NCBI RefSeq assembly: GCF_004310345.1
Contig: NZ_SISK01000002.1
Location: 186,001 to 250,000 of the forward strand
DNA length: 64,000 bases
From: Paracoccus subflavus
GTDB lineage: Bacteria; Pseudomonadota; Alphaproteobacteria; Rhodobacterales; Rhodobacteraceae
Direction: 5' to 3'
A model generated the notes under the pieces. The model was not told the DNA's origin, did not search any database, and was given only the letters and a program-made list of their open reading frames with translations. This document shows, one piece after another, positions 1-8,316 of the stretch (position 1 is its first letter; each line of letters starts with the position of its first letter). Both the position numbers and the translations under genes were made by a program.

Positions 1-438
1 GTCGATCTCGACCGAGAATTCGGCATCATCGGTCATCGGAATGGCGGAAACGATTGCTTCGGCCAACCGCCGCATCTGGTCGGGCGGCAACAGCGACGGC
101 GTGCCCCCACCCCAGTGCAGCCGCGACAGACGCAGGCCCTGCGGCAGGTGGCCGCGCAGCAGGTCCAGTTCGGCCAGAACCGTGTCCACATAGGCGATAA
201 CAGGGTCCAGCGTCCGGGTGCCCTGCGTGCGGCAGGCGCAGAACCAGCACAGCCTGCGGCAGAAGGGAACATGGACATACAGCGAGATCGCCGATCCCTC
301 GGGGATGGAGTGCAGCCACGGCGCGACGATATGGGAATCGATGCCGGCCGTGAATTGCGTCGCGGGCGGATAGCTGGTGTATCGCGGAACGCGCGAATCG
401 AACAATCCCAGCCGCTTCAGTTGCGATACCTTGCTCAT
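1..438 (-). CDS. hemN: Oxygen-independent coproporphyrinogen III oxidase, N-terminal part (cut by window edge)
   Basis: Radical-SAM enzyme that decarboxylates coproporphyrinogen III to protoporphyrinogen IX without oxygen in haem synthesis. The visible 146 residues hold VPRYTSYPP near residue 17, the [4Fe-4S] cysteine motif PFCRRLCWFCAC (C60, C64, C67, C69) and the SAM-binding GGGTP at 110-114, all typical of HemN. The ATG at 438 gives the usual N-terminal length; no clear Shine-Dalgarno sequence precedes it. It is divergent from an FNR-type regulator only 35 bp away, and an FNR box lies in between, so anaerobic control is likely. The gene continues beyond position 1. Confidence 0.93.
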   Translation of the reverse strand, partial: MSKVSQLKRLGLFDSRVPRYTSYPPATQFTAGIDSHIVAPWLHSIPEGSAISLYVHVPFCRRLCWFCACRTQGTRTLDPVIAYVDTVLAELDLLRGHLPQGLRLSRLHWGGGTPSLLPPDQMRRLAEAIVSAIPMTDDAEFSVEID

Positions 439-473
439 GCGGTTAGGATTGCATCTTAGCGCGCGAGATTGCC

Positions 474-487
474 TTGACCCAAATCAA
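474..487. promoter_or_regulatory. FNR-type binding site (TTGAC-N4-ATCAA) between hemN and fnrL
   Basis: The sequence TTGACCCAAATCAA matches the FNR consensus TTGAT-N4-ATCAA at nine of ten defined bases. Its centre (480.5) is 42 bp upstream of the hemN start codon. On the other side it overlaps the only plausible start codon of fnrL, so the regulator may bind its own translation start region. Binding is inferred, not shown. Confidence 0.75.
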
Positions 488-1232
488 TGAAAAATCCGCC
501 AGCCGCGACGGCCGGGAACGGTGCGGGGACTGCCCTATCCGTTACCGCGCGGTCTGTGCGCACTGCGAGGCCGACGAACTGGCCCTTCTGGAGGGCATGA
601 AGCTTTACCGCAGCTTCGAACCCGGCCAGCCGATCATCTGGGAAGGCGACCGGATGGATTTCGTGGGGTCGGTCGTGACCGGCGTGGCCACCCTGACCCA
701 GACGCTTGAGGATGGGCGCACGCAGATGGTGGGCCTGCTGTTGCCCAGCGATTTCCTGGGCCGGCCCAGCCGCGACCTTGCCCCCTACAACGCCGTTGCC
801 GCGACCCGCGTTGTGTTGTGCTGCTTTCGCCGCAAGCCGTTCGAACAGATGATGCGCAGCACGCCCCATCTTGCGCATCGTCTGCTGGAAATGACCCTGG
901 ACGAACTGGACGCGGCGCGCGAATGGATGCTGCTTCTGGGCCGCAAGACCGCACGCGAAAGGATCGCGTCCTTCCTGACGCTTCTGGCGCGGCGCGAGGC
1001 GGCGCTGCACAAACGCCAGCCGGGCGGCCGGATGCAGATCGACCTGGCCCTGACGCGTGAGGCGATGGCGGATTATCTGGGGCTGACGCTGGAAACCGTC
1101 AGCCGCCAGATCAGCACGCTCAAGCGCGAAGGGGTGATCGAACTGGTGGGCAAGCGCGCCATCATTCTGACCGATTTCGAACGTCTGGCCGAAGAATCCG
1201 GCGACGATGCCGATGGGGGCTATCCGGACTGA
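474..1232 (+). CDS. fnrL: FnrL/FnrP-type Crp-Fnr family oxygen-sensing transcriptional regulator
   Basis: Cytoplasmic [4Fe-4S] transcription factor that switches genes to low-oxygen metabolism. 252 residues. The N-terminal cysteines are C17, C20, C28 (CGDCPIRYRAVC), with a central cysteine in LCCFRRKPF near 116; these match the FnrL cluster ligands. The cyclic-nucleotide-binding-like domain follows, then a helix-turn-helix with ETVSRQ, the FNR recognition pattern E-x-x-S-R. The start is TTG at 474, the only near-cognate start before the cysteines apart from an ATT at 468, and it lies inside the FNR box. It is divergent from hemN, as in related Rhodobacteraceae, where this pair lies near the cbb3 oxidase genes. 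Confidence 0.93.
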   Translation: MTQINEKSASRDGRERCGDCPIRYRAVCAHCEADELALLEGMKLYRSFEPGQPIIWEGDRMDFVGSVVTGVATLTQTLEDGRTQMVGLLLPSDFLGRPSRDLAPYNAVAATRVVLCCFRRKPFEQMMRSTPHLAHRLLEMTLDELDAAREWMLLLGRKTARERIASFLTLLARREAALHKRQPGGRMQIDLALTREAMADYLGLTLETVSRQISTLKREGVIELVGKRAIILTDFERLAEESGDDADGGYPD

Positions 1233-1340
1233 CCGGTCCTGCCGGACATGGCCGGCCTGGTCCCCCGTCCAGGGATGAAACCTGCAAGGCACCGGGCCGC
1301 AACGCGACAGTGCGCTGCCGCCCGGTTCAAGGGCGCAGGA

Positions 1341-2120
1341 TCAACCCGCTGCGCCGGTCGGATACCAGTTCGCAAGGATCACAAGGCTGCCGGCGTCCGA
1401 CGCCTCGACCAGACCGGCGAATTCCTGCACGTCGCTGTCGCGGTGGTGATAGGGAAAGACCGTGACGGGCCGGAACGCAGCCACCGCGTCGGCGGCCTGT
1501 TCGATCGTCATCGTATAGGGCAGGTTCATGGGCAGGAACGCGACCTCGATCCCCTCCAGGGCGCGCATCTCGGGTGTGTCCTCGGTATCGCCGGCGATAT
1601 AGAACCGCTTGCCGCCAATCGTCAGCACATAGCCGTTGTCGCGGCCCTGGGGATGATATTGCAGCCGGTCGGGGGTGATGTTGTAGGCTGGAACAGCCTC
1701 GATCCGCATGCCCATTGTTTCGCCCTCGTCGCCATTGGCCATGGCGGTCGAACGGGATTGCATCTCGGCGGGCAGCATGGAATGGACCGCAGGGTTCGCG
1801 ATGATCGCCACGGGGGGCAGGGCTTCTAGGGTCGGCAGGTCGTAGTGATCGCCATGTTCGTGGGTAATCAGGATCAGCGACGGCTGCGGCTTGCCTGCAT
1901 AGGCCTCGGCGCCGCCTACCGGGTCGACATAGATGACACCGCCCGGAGTCTCGATCACCATCGAGGCGTGATCGACCGGATGAAAGATCACGTCGCCGCC
2001 ATCCACAGGAAAGGAAAAGGAGGACTGCGTTTCCGCCTGGGCCATGGCAAGGCTGGGCAGAACGGTGGCGCCAAGGGCGGCGATGCCCAGCATCAGGCTG
2101 GCGCGGCGGCTGAGGATCAT
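1341..2120 (-). CDS. Exported metallo-beta-lactamase-fold hydrolase (COG2220 type)
   Basis: A 259-residue protein with the metal-binding motif THEHGDHYD (H87, H89, D91, H92) and a later AGDTED, typical of the UlaG/COG2220 branch of the metallo-beta-lactamase fold. The N-terminus SRRASLMLGIAALG followed by a hydrophobic run and AMA|QAE looks like a twin-arginine signal peptide, so the protein is probably folded and metallated before export to the periplasm. The ATG at 2120 is chosen because GGAG lies seven bases upstream; a longer frame to 2177 lacks such a site and would bury the signal. The substrate is unknown. A cytoplasmic relative from the same superfamily lies at 56340. Confidence 0.85.
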   Translation of the reverse strand: MILSRRASLMLGIAALGATVLPSLAMAQAETQSSFSFPVDGGDVIFHPVDHASMVIETPGGVIYVDPVGGAEAYAGKPQPSLILITHEHGDHYDLPTLEALPPVAIIANPAVHSMLPAEMQSRSTAMANGDEGETMGMRIEAVPAYNITPDRLQYHPQGRDNGYVLTIGGKRFYIAGDTEDTPEMRALEGIEVAFLPMNLPYTMTIEQAADAVAAFRPVTVFPYHHRDSDVQEFAGLVEASDAGSLVILANWYPTGAAG

Positions 2121-2248
2121 CGAGAACTCCGCTGTGAAGCATGTGAAACGATAGGGACGGGTGGGAACACGGATCACGCCTGCGGGGTTCCCTTGCCGTC
2201 GGTCGGCGCAGCGGGCAGGCTGGCACCGACCAGCCCGTCGAGGTGACG

Positions 2249-3307
2249 ATGACTCATCTGTGGATCCGCGCCGAAAGCCGCCCGAACGAGGATCGTGCAG
2301 GCATCACCCCAGAGGGTGCGGCCGACCTGATGGCCCGGGGTTTTGCCGTCACTGTCGAGGACAGCCCCACCCGCGTCTTTCCGACGGACGCTTACGCGCG
2401 CGCCGGGGCCACCATCGTGCCGGCGGCAAGCTGGACCACGGCCCCCGACGATGCCATCGTCTTGGGGGTGAAGGAACTGCCCGCCGACGACACGCCGCTG
2501 CGCCATCGCCACATCATGTTCGGTCATGCCTACAAGGGTCAGCCTGAAGGGCAGGCCCTGCTGCGCCGCTTTCGCGAGGGGGGCGGGGTTCTCTATGATC
2601 TGGAATACCTGACCGATGACAACGGCCGCCGTCTGGCCGCCTTCGGATACTGGGCGGGATATGCAGGCGCGGCGGTCACGCTCAAGGCCTGGGTTGCGCA
2701 GCAGCGGGGCGGGATCTGCGGCCCCATCCACGCCTATGCCGACCGGGCGCTGTTGCTGGACGAATTGCGCGCGCAGATGGACGCGACCGGCCGCCACCGC
2801 CCGCACGCCCTGGTGATCGGTGCCAAGGGTCGCGTGGGCAGCGGGGCTGCCGACCTGCTTGTGGAACTTGGCGTGGCCGTCACCCGCTGGGACATGGCCG
2901 AGACCGCCCATGGAGGCCCGTTCCCCGAAGTGATGGCGCATGACCTGTTCATCAACGCGATCCTTGCCCGGCCGGGTGCGCCGGTCTTTGTGCCCCGCGA
3001 CGGCGTGGCGCCGGGCCGGGCGCTGCGCGTCATCGGCGACGTGGCCTGCGATCCGGTCAGCGACTTTTCCCCCATAAAGGTCTATGACCGCGTAACCACC
3101 TGGAGCCAGCCGGTTCTGCGCGTGGCCGACCTCCCGCCGCTGGACGTGATGGCGATCGACAACCTGCCCTCGATGCTGCCGCGCGAAAGCTCGGTTGATT
3201 TCGCGCGGCAGTTGCTGCCGGTTCTTGCCTGCCTCGACCGTATCGACCACGGGGCCTGGGGCCGGGCCGCGGCCGTGTTTCGCGACCATGCCAACAGGCT
3301 GGACTGA
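2249..3307 (+). CDS. Saccharopine dehydrogenase-like protein (AlaDH/PNT N-terminal fold)
   Basis: Resembles the short, yeast LYS1-type NAD+ saccharopine dehydrogenase, which makes lysine and 2-oxoglutarate from saccharopine. 352 residues. VLGVKELP carries K75 and FGHAYKGQ carries H93 and K96, matching the catalytic lysine and histidine of that family. The Rossmann motif VIGAKGRVGSGA spans about 189-200. The ATG at 2249 is preferred over GTG at 2243 because GAGG lies five bases upstream. Bacteria that make lysine through diaminopimelate also carry this gene, so the physiological direction and substrate are uncertain. It stands alone between a minus-strand hydrolase and a plus-strand sugar dehydrogenase. 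Confidence 0.85.
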   Translation: MTHLWIRAESRPNEDRAGITPEGAADLMARGFAVTVEDSPTRVFPTDAYARAGATIVPAASWTTAPDDAIVLGVKELPADDTPLRHRHIMFGHAYKGQPEGQALLRRFREGGGVLYDLEYLTDDNGRRLAAFGYWAGYAGAAVTLKAWVAQQRGGICGPIHAYADRALLLDELRAQMDATGRHRPHALVIGAKGRVGSGAADLLVELGVAVTRWDMAETAHGGPFPEVMAHDLFINAILARPGAPVFVPRDGVAPGRALRVIGDVACDPVSDFSPIKVYDRVTTWSQPVLRVADLPPLDVMAIDNLPSMLPRESSVDFARQLLPVLACLDRIDHGAWGRAAAVFRDHANRLD

Positions 3308-3391
3308 CACAGACGTGATGGTTGTGCGGGGAACGTGAGTGGACAGGGCGGGTTCGGCCAGTGTTCCCTAGTTAACGAAAGGCCCCTGTCC

Positions 3392-4597
3392 ATGACCTTG
3401 CCTTGCCATTCGTCCCGCCTTTCCCTGCTGAGCGCAGGGGCCTTCCTTCTGGCCGGAACCGCGCTCGCGCAGGATTTCAACGCAGCGCCCCCCGAGGCCC
3501 CCGGTCAGGAGCCGGCCTTTCAAGGCCAGACCCGCGCGCCTGTCCTGGCGGACGACGTGGAATTGCAGCAGACCGTGTTGGTCGAAGGGCTGGACCATCC
3601 CTGGGGCCTTGCCGAATTGCCCGATGGTGCCTGGCTTGTAACCGAACGGTCGGGCAATCTGCGGATGGTCGGTCAGGACGGCACCCTGTCCGATCCCATC
3701 GCGGGGCTGCCGGATCTGGACACCCGCGACCAAGGTGGCCTGCTGGACGTGGCGGTGCGCGACGACTTCGCCGAAACCCGCCGGGTGTGGATCAGCTTTG
3801 CCCAGCCGCGCGACAACCGCAAGACTGCGACCGCCGTGGCCACGGGCACGCTGTCGGACGACAATGCAAGCCTGCAGAACGTGCAGGTGATCTGGCAACA
3901 GCAGCCGGCCTGGGATTCCACCAAGCATTACGGATCGGTTCTGGTGTTCGACAATGACGGCGGGTTGATCGTGACCACGGGCGAACGGTCCGTGCAGGAC
4001 GCGCGCGTGTATGCCCAGAACGTCACCACGACGCTGGGCAAGGTCGTGCGCATCGATCCTGAAACCGGCGCCCCGATGGGTGATCCCGGCGTGGCCGAGG
4101 CCCTGCCCGAGATCTGGTCCTGGGGGCATCGCAACATCCAGGGCGCCGCGCTGGACGGTCAGGGGCGGCTATGGACCATCGAACATGGTCCCAAGGGCGG
4201 CGACGAGTTGAACCTTCCGCAGGCGGGCCGCAACTATGGCTGGCCCCGCGTTACCTATGGCGTCGAATACAGCGGTCAGTCGGTAGACGAGGGCAGCACC
4301 CAGCTTGCGGGCACCGAACAGCCCGTTTATTACTGGGATCCCGTGATCGCACCGGGTCAGATGACGTTTTACGACGGCAGGATGTTCCCTGACTGGCAGG
4401 GTGACCTGCTGATCGGCGGTCTTCAGGCCGAGGCTCTGGTGCGGCTTGACATGGACGGCGACCGCGTCGCGGGCGAGGCGCGCCACCTGCAGGGCATCGG
4501 ACGTGTGCGCGAGGTCGAGGTGGCCCGCGACGGGTCGATCATGCTGCTGACCGACGAAGATAACGGCCGATTGATCCGGGTCACCTCTGCGCAGTAG
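3392..4597 (+). CDS. PQQ-dependent sugar dehydrogenase (soluble aldose/sorbosone dehydrogenase family)
   Basis: Periplasmic beta-propeller oxidoreductase of the YliI/Asd glucose-sorbosone dehydrogenase family, which oxidises aldoses with PQQ. 401 residues. The signal peptide runs to TALA|QDF (cut after about residue 26). Family blocks are present: LDHPWGLAELPDGAWLVTER, the YGSVLVFDNDGGLIVTTGER region, WSWGHRNIQGAALD, EHGPKGGDELN and NYGWPRVTYG. The ATG at 3392 is chosen because AAAGG lies about ten bases upstream and the signal peptide begins there. No PQQ synthesis genes are in the window. It ends 13 bp from the convergent DUF3775 gene. Confidence 0.88.
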   Translation: MTLPCHSSRLSLLSAGAFLLAGTALAQDFNAAPPEAPGQEPAFQGQTRAPVLADDVELQQTVLVEGLDHPWGLAELPDGAWLVTERSGNLRMVGQDGTLSDPIAGLPDLDTRDQGGLLDVAVRDDFAETRRVWISFAQPRDNRKTATAVATGTLSDDNASLQNVQVIWQQQPAWDSTKHYGSVLVFDNDGGLIVTTGERSVQDARVYAQNVTTTLGKVVRIDPETGAPMGDPGVAEALPEIWSWGHRNIQGAALDGQGRLWTIEHGPKGGDELNLPQAGRNYGWPRVTYGVEYSGQSVDEGSTQLAGTEQPVYYWDPVIAPGQMTFYDGRMFPDWQGDLLIGGLQAEALVRLDMDGDRVAGEARHLQGIGRVREVEVARDGSIMLLTDEDNGRLIRVTSAQ

Positions 4598-4610
4598 GGA
4601 GGGATCGACG

Positions 4611-5054
4611 TCAGACGGGCCGCGTCACGTCATCCTCGGCATCTTCGGGCGAGATGCCGAGGGCTTCCAGCCCGGCCTCGAGCAGGTCGGCCAGGCGCGG
4701 CTCGCCCATCAGATAGCTTTCGGTGGGGGTGGTCCGCTCGATCCGGGCGGTTTCGATGGCTTGTTCCAATTCCTCGGGCTCGAAGCTCTCTCGGCCGATC
4801 CACATCACGGCCACCAGCGAGGCCTGCTCGTCCTCGTTGAGGGTGGCGATGAATTCGGAAAGCTCGCTTTGAATGCCGTGCTGCGGCCGGCTGCCCGAAT
4901 GCGCCCAGGGATTGACGCCGATGAATTCGGAAAGCTCGCTTTGAATGCCGTGCTGCGGCCGGCTGCCCGAATGCGCCCAGGGATTGACGCCACTGTCGTA
5001 TTCGCGGGCGCGGATGATGATATGGGCGATCTTGGCGGGACTGATTTGCAGCAT
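4611..5054 (-). CDS. DUF3775 domain protein with exact internal tandem duplication
   Basis: A 147-residue acidic protein of unknown function. The pattern MLQISPAKIAHIIIRAREYD, then LNEDEQASLVAVMWIGRESF, then SYLMGEPRLADLLEAGLEALG fits DUF3775. Residues 22-45 and 46-69 (GVNPWAHS...LSEFI) are identical, so this copy is 24 residues longer than a form with one unit; as I recall the family, relatives have only one such segment between the first helix and the central core. The duplication is exact at DNA level (72 bp). It sits just downstream of mutL, on the same strand. Confidence 0.75.
   Translation of the reverse strand: MLQISPAKIAHIIIRAREYDSGVNPWAHSGSRPQHGIQSELSEFIGVNPWAHSGSRPQHGIQSELSEFIATLNEDEQASLVAVMWIGRESFEPEELEQAIETARIERTTPTESYLMGEPRLADLLEAGLEALGISPEDAEDDVTRPV
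4848..4991. repeat. Exact 72-bp tandem duplication inside the DUF3775 gene
   Basis: Bases 4848-4919 and 4920-4991 are identical over 72 bp, starting GATGAATTCGG and ending ATTGACGCC. The unit is 24 codons, so the frame is kept. The absence of any mismatch points to a very recent event or to an assembly artefact. Confidence 0.97.
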
Positions 5055-5102
5055 GACGCGGCTCCTTGGATGGGCCGACTGTCGCGCCGTTGCACAGCAG
5101 GG

Positions 5103-6929
5103 TCAATCCTTGCGGCCGAACAGGCGTTCGATATCGGCAAGGCGCAGCTTGACCCAGGTGGGGCGGCCGTGGTTGCACTGGCCCGAACGGGGGGTCCGCT
5201 CCATGTCCCGCAGCAGGGCGTTCATCTCGTCCACAGTCATCCGCCGGCCTGACCGAACCGATCCGTGACAGGCCACCGACGACAGCACCGCATCCAGCCG
5301 CGCGCGCAGACGGTCTGACGATCCCTGATCGGCCAGATCGTCCAGGATGTCGCGGATCAGCGCCGGGGCATCCAGGTGCGTCAGCATGGCCGGGGTTTCG
5401 CGCAGCACCACTGCCCCGCCGCCAAAGGGCTCGATCACCAGCCCCAGATCGGCCAGATCCTCCGCGATGGACAGGATGCGGTGGGCATCCATGGGGGACA
5501 GTTCCACGATCTCGGGGATCAGAAGCACCTGGCGCACGATGCCCGACCGTGCCGCCTGCGCCTTGAGCCGTTCATAGACCAGCCGTTCGTGTGCGGCATG
5601 CTGATCAACGATGACAACCCCGTCTAGGGTCTGCGCGATGATATAGTTTTCATGAACCTGCGCCCGTGCCGCACCCAAGGGGGTGTCGCCGGGCAGGGGG
5701 GTGTCGCCGGGCAGGGGGGCGTCGTCCGGACGATCGGCTCGTGCCGAGGGCGCCTCGGCAAAGCCGGGGATCGGGACGTGAAGGTGTGGCGCTGCCCCCA
5801 TCGCCCCATCCCGAGGTTCTGGTTCCGGCACAAAGGCCCGCGACGCCGGCGCCTCGGCGCGGAATGCGTTCAGCGCCGCCTGGGCCAGGGTGGTCGAACT
5901 GCGATGCCCGGCGCCTGCCAGCCCGTGCCGCAGGGCCGCGACCACCAGGCCGCGCGCCGCCTGTGGGTCCCGAAAGCGAACCTCGGCCTTGGCGGGATGG
6001 ACGTTCACGTCCACAAGCTGCGGATCGCACGACAGAAACAGCACGGCGCCGGGATGCCGCCCGGCAGGCAACACATCGCTGTAGCCCGCACGCAGGGCCC
6101 CCATCAGCAGCCGGTCGCGGACCGGGCGGCCGTTGACGTTCAGGTGCTGCGCCACCGCCGCCCCGCGCGACCAGGTGGGCAGCGCCGCAAATCCCGTCAG
6201 GCGCAAGCCGTCGCGTTCGGCGTCGAGGGACATGGCATTGTCGATGAAGTCGCGCCCCATGATCCGGGCCAGCCGGGCGGGCAGGGCATCGAACAGATCG
6301 CCGCTCTCGGCATCGGCGCGAAAGATTTCCTTTCCATCGACGGTCAGGGTAAGGCCAACATAGGGCTCGGCCATGGCCAGACGGCGCAGGCAGTCGGCCA
6401 CGGCCATGGTTTCGGCCCGGTCGCCGCGCAGGAATTTCAGCCGCGCGGGCGTGGCGAAGAACAGGTCGCGCAATTCAACCACCGTGCCGGGATTGGCCGC
6501 GGCGGGGCGCGCCGGGCCGACCTTGCCCCCTGTGACGGTGATGGCTGCACCCTCGCCGTCCCGTGTCCGCGAGGTGATGACCAGCCGCCCCACCGCGCCC
6601 AGCGAGGGCAGCGCCTCGCCCCGGAAACCGAATGACCGGATCGCCAGAAGATCGCTGCCGTCGATCTTGCTGGTGGCATGGCGCGACACCGCCAGGGGCA
6701 GATCCTCGGGTGTCATGCCGCAGCCGTTGTCGCAGACGCGGATCAGCCGCTTGCCGCCGTCCTCGATCATCACGTCGATGCGCGTGGCCCCCGCGTCCAG
6801 CGCGTTTTCCACCAGTTCCTTGACGGCCGAGGCGGGACGCTCCACCACTTCGCCGGCGGCAATGCGGTTGGCCGTCGCCTCGTCCAGTTGGCGAATGACG
6901 GGCAGGATATTGGGGGCATGGTGGTTCAT
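5103..6929 (-). CDS. mutL: DNA mismatch repair protein MutL
   Basis: Mismatch-repair mediator linking MutS to strand removal. 608 residues. The GHKL ATPase N-terminus shows IANRIAAGEVVERP-type sequence, ELVENALDAGA with the catalytic Glu (E41), and DNGCGM at 67-72. The C-terminal domain carries DQHAAHERLVYE (442-453), the DQHA-x2-E-x4-E endonuclease motif, plus ACHGSVRSG and CNHGRPT. It is therefore a nicking MutL of the type found in bacteria without MutH. The linker is Pro/Ala-rich and contains a short tandem repeat (PLPGDT twice). The gene is followed by the DUF3775 gene and preceded by the M16 peptidase pair. Confidence 0.97.
   Translation of the reverse strand: MNHHAPNILPVIRQLDEATANRIAAGEVVERPASAVKELVENALDAGATRIDVMIEDGGKRLIRVCDNGCGMTPEDLPLAVSRHATSKIDGSDLLAIRSFGFRGEALPSLGAVGRLVITSRTRDGEGAAITVTGGKVGPARPAAANPGTVVELRDLFFATPARLKFLRGDRAETMAVADCLRRLAMAEPYVGLTLTVDGKEIFRADAESGDLFDALPARLARIMGRDFIDNAMSLDAERDGLRLTGFAALPTWSRGAAVAQHLNVNGRPVRDRLLMGALRAGYSDVLPAGRHPGAVLFLSCDPQLVDVNVHPAKAEVRFRDPQAARGLVVAALRHGLAGAGHRSSTTLAQAALNAFRAEAPASRAFVPEPEPRDGAMGAAPHLHVPIPGFAEAPSARADRPDDAPLPGDTPLPGDTPLGAARAQVHENYIIAQTLDGVVIVDQHAAHERLVYERLKAQAARSGIVRQVLLIPEIVELSPMDAHRILSIAEDLADLGLVIEPFGGGAVVLRETPAMLTHLDAPALIRDILDDLADQGSSDRLRARLDAVLSSVACHGSVRSGRRMTVDEMNALLRDMERTPRSGQCNHGRPTWVKLRLADIERLFGRKD
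5683..5718. repeat. 18-bp tandem repeat in the mutL linker
   Basis: Bases 5683-5700 and 5701-5718 are identical (starting GTGTCGCCGGGC) and encode PLPGDT twice in the flexible linker between the ATPase and endonuclease domains. A partial third copy follows in protein sequence (PLG). Changes in copy number would keep the frame. Confidence 0.93.
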
Positions 6930-6978
6930 GTCCCCAAATCTAGCATCGGCCCCCCTGACGGGCCAGCGATTCGGCCGG

Positions 6979-8316
6979 TTATTCGACCGGCAGGACTTCG
7001 GTCAGGGCAGGATCGGTCGCAGCGATCCCTTCGGGGCGTCCTACCAGCACAAAGCGCAGCCGGTCGGACTTCAGCAACCGTCCGGCAACGCGCTGCACAT
7101 CCTGCGCCGTCACGGCCTCGACCTTGGCATTGCGGGTGTCCACATAGTCGATGGGAAAGCCGTTGATCTGCATTCCCGCCAGAATGCCCGCGATAGCGCC
7201 GTTTCCATCGAAGCGCAGCGGATAGGCGCCGGTCAGATAGGTCTTGGCGTCCGCCAGTTCTGCATCGCTGACGCCTTGGGCCATGCGATCCCATTCCTGC
7301 CGGATCAGATCCACCGCCTGTCCCGTGGTGGCGTTCGACCCGGACATGCCGCCCTGCCAGGTCTGGCCGTAAAGCCCCGTGGCAAGCCCCGTCCCCACGC
7401 CATAGGTCAGCCCGCGCTTCTCCCGGATCTCTGTCATCAGCCGCGAGCTGAAGCCGCCGCCGCCCAGGATGTGATTGGCAACATAGGCCGCAAAATAGTC
7501 GGGATCGTCGATGGGCAAGCCCGGACCGGCAAAACTGACAACGGTTTGCGGGCTGTCCCAGTCGATCACCGTGACGCCGCCGGTCAGTTGCAGATCTGCC
7601 GGTTCAGGCAAGGGCGCGGTGCCCTGTTCGGGCAGGCCCCCCAGAACCGTATCGACCAGCATCCCCAGTTCCTCGGGGGTGATGTCGCCTGCTGCCCCGA
7701 CCACCACACGGTCGCGGGCCAGAACGCGGTTCTTGGCGGCCACCAGATCCTGACGGGACAGGGCCGCGACCGATTCCGCCGTGCCGTTGATCGACGTCGC
7801 ATAGGGATGGTCGCCCCAGGCCTGGCGGGCCATTTCCTTGGCGGCGATGGCCTGCGGGTCGGTTTCCTGGGACCGGATGATCGCCTGGACCTGCGCGCGG
7901 ACCCGTTCAACAGCGGCATCGTCGAACCGCGGCTGGGTCAGCGCCTCGGCCAGAAGGGCCGCGGTCTCGTCGCGGTTCTGGGTCAGGGCGCGCATGCCGA
8001 CGGTCAGAACGTCGTCGGACACGTCAAAGGAAAACCGCGCGCCAAGATCCTCGGCCGCCTGGGCAAAGGCCACCGAATCGCGCTTGCCTGCGCCTTCTTC
8101 CAAGGTGGCCGTCATCAGGTTGATCGCGCCGCGCTTGTCGGGCGCATCCAGACTTGCACCGCCCTTGAAGTCGAATTCGACGGCGACAAAGGGAATGCTG
8201 TCGTCCTGGACCAGCCAGGCGGTGATGCCGCCGGGCGACGTGACCTCCTGGATCTCGATGGCCTGGGCCGGCACCGCCAGCACGGCGAAGAACAGGGAAA
8301 GGGCGGCTCGGATCAT
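6979..8316 (-). CDS. M16 family peptidase-like protein, non-catalytic subunit
   Basis: A 445-residue pitrilysin-fold protein with a cleavable signal peptide (AVPAQA|IE near residue 19). The zinc motif HxxEH is absent: the matching stretch reads NLMTATLEEGAG. The C-terminal substrate-binding R/Y signature is kept in TEIREKRGLTYGVGTG. This is the pattern of the non-catalytic partner of two-subunit bacterial M16 peptidases. Its ATG overlaps the stop codon of the upstream catalytic subunit gene (ATGA), indicating translational coupling and a heterodimer acting outside the cytoplasm. Confidence 0.9.
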   Translation of the reverse strand: MIRAALSLFFAVLAVPAQAIEIQEVTSPGGITAWLVQDDSIPFVAVEFDFKGGASLDAPDKRGAINLMTATLEEGAGKRDSVAFAQAAEDLGARFSFDVSDDVLTVGMRALTQNRDETAALLAEALTQPRFDDAAVERVRAQVQAIIRSQETDPQAIAAKEMARQAWGDHPYATSINGTAESVAALSRQDLVAAKNRVLARDRVVVGAAGDITPEELGMLVDTVLGGLPEQGTAPLPEPADLQLTGGVTVIDWDSPQTVVSFAGPGLPIDDPDYFAAYVANHILGGGGFSSRLMTEIREKRGLTYGVGTGLATGLYGQTWQGGMSGSNATTGQAVDLIRQEWDRMAQGVSDAELADAKTYLTGAYPLRFDGNGAIAGILAGMQINGFPIDYVDTRNAKVEAVTAQDVQRVAGRLLKSDRLRFVLVGRPEGIAATDPALTEVLPVE

